Part shown: one piece after another, positions 4,237-5,738 of the stretch | Layout of the letters: each line of letters begins with the position of its first letter | Position numbering within the stretch: position 1 is the first letter of the stretch | Source of the DNA: JARRRL01 sp037380725 | GTDB lineage: Bacteria > Pseudomonadota > Gammaproteobacteria > Pseudomonadales > JANQJO01 | Assembly (NCBI GenBank): GCA_037380725.1 | Contig: JARRRL010000222.1 | Span: 1-5,738 of the forward strand | Direction of reading: 5' to 3' | Length of the DNA: 5,738 nucleotides | Notes under the pieces: model-generated | What the model was told of the DNA's origin: nothing | Seen by the model: only the letters and a program-made list of their open reading frames with translations | Database searches by the model: none | Made by a program: the position numbers and the translations under genes

Positions 4237-5643
4237 ATGTCTGAAAATTTAACGGTCTCATTGAAGATTGCACAGGAGTCTCACACGACGGCACCCGAGC
4301 CCGGCCATTGCCTGGTGGTTTTTGAAACCATTGGCGAGGGGCGGCGCTTTAAAACCATTCTGGCAGCGGATCAGACTTTTACGCCTGAACGCCGCGGTGG
4401 TTTGGTGAAAGATTGGTTTTCCCGAAAATCCAGTTACGTGTCTTATGCGGTGAACCCCTTGCCGCCGGAGATCGAATTTTCGGGGCGCTTTGCTTACGAT
4501 CATTGTCGATTTTTCAGTTTGCATTTCACGGTCCGTTTTTCCGTTGAGGAACCGCGTGTGCTGGTGGAACGCTTGAACAATGATCCCGTCAAACGGGTGC
4601 AAGATGAAATTAAACGTCGCGTGGGGCAAGCCGTTCGTCAGTACGACTGGTTGACCATTAAAAATGATTTTGAAACGGTGATGGACGCGGTGCTGGAGGA
4701 TGATCATCCTGCTATGGTGAAAATTCAGGATCGCGCGAAAGAGTACGGTATTTTTGTCGAAGAAATTTTGATTGGGTGCCGCTTGGATGAGCAGGAAACC
4801 GTTGTGGATCGCGGTATATTGGCGGAAGAATCGAAACGCGCGCTCATGAGCTTGGAGACGGATACGGAACACCATCGCTTAAAATTAGAGGCCAGTCTGG
4901 CTTCGAGCCGAGCGGATTTGGAGGCCTTAAAATTTGGTTTTCACGCCAAAGCGACAGCACAGAAAGTAATTGTAGAGGCTTTTGAAACCAGCGTAAAAAG
5001 TTTGGCGGCGAACATTGGTTCTGCTGAGGACTTGCAGCACGCCTCACAAACCTTGGTCGAATTGCTGCAGGATCGCCTGCCCACGCTCATGTTGGGAACG
5101 TCGACCGATGATGAGGATGTGTCGAAGCAGGAGGAACGACCGACTGCTGAGTTGGACGTGCCCACGAATCACACACCGGAAGCTCAGACACCGGAAGCGC
5201 CGTCGAGTGAACCAGAGCCGGTATTGCTGCGCGAGAAAGTCGAGGGAGAGCAAGAAGGTGAGGGTGAGCAAGAAAGCAAGGATCTGTGGGTTGCTTTACA
5301 GCAGGCGATGGCGCAGTTGGAGTCGGTAACCTGTGATCAGCCACTCAAGGAACAGTTGCAAGCCAGCTTGGTGCATGTGCTGGCTGAACGCGCTTTGGGC
5401 TTGTTGGGTAATGGGGAGCGATGTGCGCATTATACCCAGCAGCTCCAAGCTCAAATTGCGGAATTGCCCGAGGCAAACCCCCAATTTGAGGCGTTTATTA
5501 AGCGCATCGTGAACCTTGAAAAAAACGTTGATAACGTTGATAACGTTGATGTTGAAAGCCGTTCTGAAAGCCGTTCTGAAAGAAAGGTTGAAGGAAAGCT
5601 TGAAGGAAAGGTTGATACACGAACGGAAACCGTGGAAAGTTGA
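4237..5643 (+). CDS. Soluble SPFH/Band-7 (flotillin/prohibitin-like) protein with repetitive charged tail
   Basis: SPFH proteins form large ring or cage scaffolds, usually on membranes. This 468-aa protein has an SPFH-like domain at about 20-200. It has a beta-rich first half (GHCLVVFETIGEGRRF through RFFSLHFTVRFSVEEP) and then the typical helix-strand end: VEEPRVLVERL, DPVKRVQDEIKRRVGQAV, and EYGIFVEEILIGCRL at 169-183. A helical segment follows (about 195-285, ADLEALKFGFHAKATAQKVIVEAF), then an acidic low-complexity linker (about 289-347, with TPEA repeated and EGEQEGEGEQE). A second helical domain covers about 348-428, and the tail (429-468) consists of NVD, SRSE and VEGK repeats. There is no N-terminal membrane helix, unlike most flotillins and HflK/C, so it should be cytosolic or recruited by the stator. 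It follows the helical gene by 54 bp with its own strong ribosome binding site (4222-4230). The Band-7 assignment rests on pattern, not on a search. The function is unknown; scaffold or gate for the channel complex is inference. Confidence 0.88.
   Translation: MSENLTVSLKIAQESHTTAPEPGHCLVVFETIGEGRRFKTILAADQTFTPERRGGLVKDWFSRKSSYVSYAVNPLPPEIEFSGRFAYDHCRFFSLHFTVRFSVEEPRVLVERLNNDPVKRVQDEIKRRVGQAVRQYDWLTIKNDFETVMDAVLEDDHPAMVKIQDRAKEYGIFVEEILIGCRLDEQETVVDRGILAEESKRALMSLETDTEHHRLKLEASLASSRADLEALKFGFHAKATAQKVIVEAFETSVKSLAANIGSAEDLQHASQTLVELLQDRLPTLMLGTSTDDEDVSKQEERPTAELDVPTNHTPEAQTPEAPSSEPEPVLLREKVEGEQEGEGEQESKDLWVALQQAMAQLESVTCDQPLKEQLQASLVHVLAERALGLLGNGERCAHYTQQLQAQIAELPEANPQFEAFIKRIVNLEKNVDNVDNVDVESRSESRSERKVEGKLEGKVDTRTETVES
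5524..5610 (+). repeat. Nested in-frame tandem repeats in the SPFH gene's 3' end
   Basis: AACGTTGAT occurs three times in a row (5524-5550, encoding NVD). GAAAGCCGTTCT occurs twice (5554-5577, encoding ESRS). A 12-bp unit, GTTGAAGGAAAG then CTTGAAGGAAAG, occupies 5587-5610 (encoding VEGK/LEGK). All periods are multiples of three, so the frame is kept. The result is a flexible, highly charged tail likely to vary in length between strains. Confidence 0.93.
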
Positions 5644-5738
5644 TCCTTGATGCGGTGCGTTATTCAGCAACTTAATAATAGTAGCCATCCGCTGGTTTAG
5701 CGCCGCACACCAACAAATTGTATCATACCTGCGCCTGT
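5644..5738. other. Region after the operon: no terminator or gene recognised
   Basis: The 95 bases after the last stop contain no clear GC-rich hairpin followed by a T-run. A 16-codon frame (5650-5700) has no ribosome binding site and is not credible. The operon could therefore continue past the window edge. Confidence 0.5.

Noticed and set aside
4258..4875. 205-codon minus-strand frame within the SPFH gene
   Set aside because: It is a long antisense shadow; its composition is His/Arg/Phe-rich with no recognisable motif, while the plus frame has a clear fold and start.
5296..5688. 130-codon minus-strand frame covering the 3' repeats
   Set aside because: Its Ser/Phe/Asn repeats (LSFKLSFNLSF) are only the complement of the plus-strand tail repeats.
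5650..5700. 16-codon frame after the operon as a small gene
   Set aside because: There is no ribosome binding site, no hydrophobic or conserved pattern, and chance explains the length.

Overview
The window looks like chromosomal DNA from a gammaproteobacterium. This is an inference from three things: REP palindromes flanking a RAYT-type (REP-associated tyrosine) transposase remnant, a tightly packed operon, and the GC level. The species cannot be named from the sequence. The genes have moderate GC, and the stretch at about 930-1075 is clearly AT-rich.

Left part (1-817): a decayed RAYT transposase lies on the minus strand (about 112-607). It sits between two inverted copies of a REP hairpin (74-108 and 614-648, identical over 35 bases). 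A third REP copy (785-817) follows a fourfold run of the 8-bp unit TCTCGTTC. Middle part (818-1560): no convincing gene. An AT-rich region with several palindromes and one plausible sigma70-type promoter (1045-1073) is followed by about 480 bp with several short tandem duplications. This stretch may be a long leader, or it may hold a broken 5' extension of the first operon gene.

Right part (1561-5643): four genes on the plus strand that look like one operon. They are (1) a MotA/TolQ/ExbB-like channel subunit with an unusual C-terminal membrane helix; (2) a MotB/ZorB-like partner with one membrane helix carrying the expected Asp, plus an OmpA-type peptidoglycan-binding domain; (3) an unrecognised, soluble, all-helical, cysteine-rich protein; and (4) an SPFH/Band-7 (flotillin/prohibitin-like) protein with no membrane anchor and a repetitive charged tail. 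Genes 1-2 overlap by 4 nt and genes 2-3 by 14 nt. Gene 4 follows 54 bp later behind the strongest ribosome binding site in the window.

The first two proteins should form an ion-driven stator-like complex in the inner membrane, anchored to peptidoglycan. No flagellar, Tol or Exb genes are present. The pairing recalls the ZorAB core of Zorya anti-phage systems, but the usual Zorya effectors (ZorC, ZorD, ZorE) are absent from the window. A helical protein and a cytosolic SPFH scaffold occupy the place where effectors would be expected. To my knowledge this four-gene arrangement is not a described system. It is the most interesting content here, and its function (defence, envelope stress or something else) is inference only.
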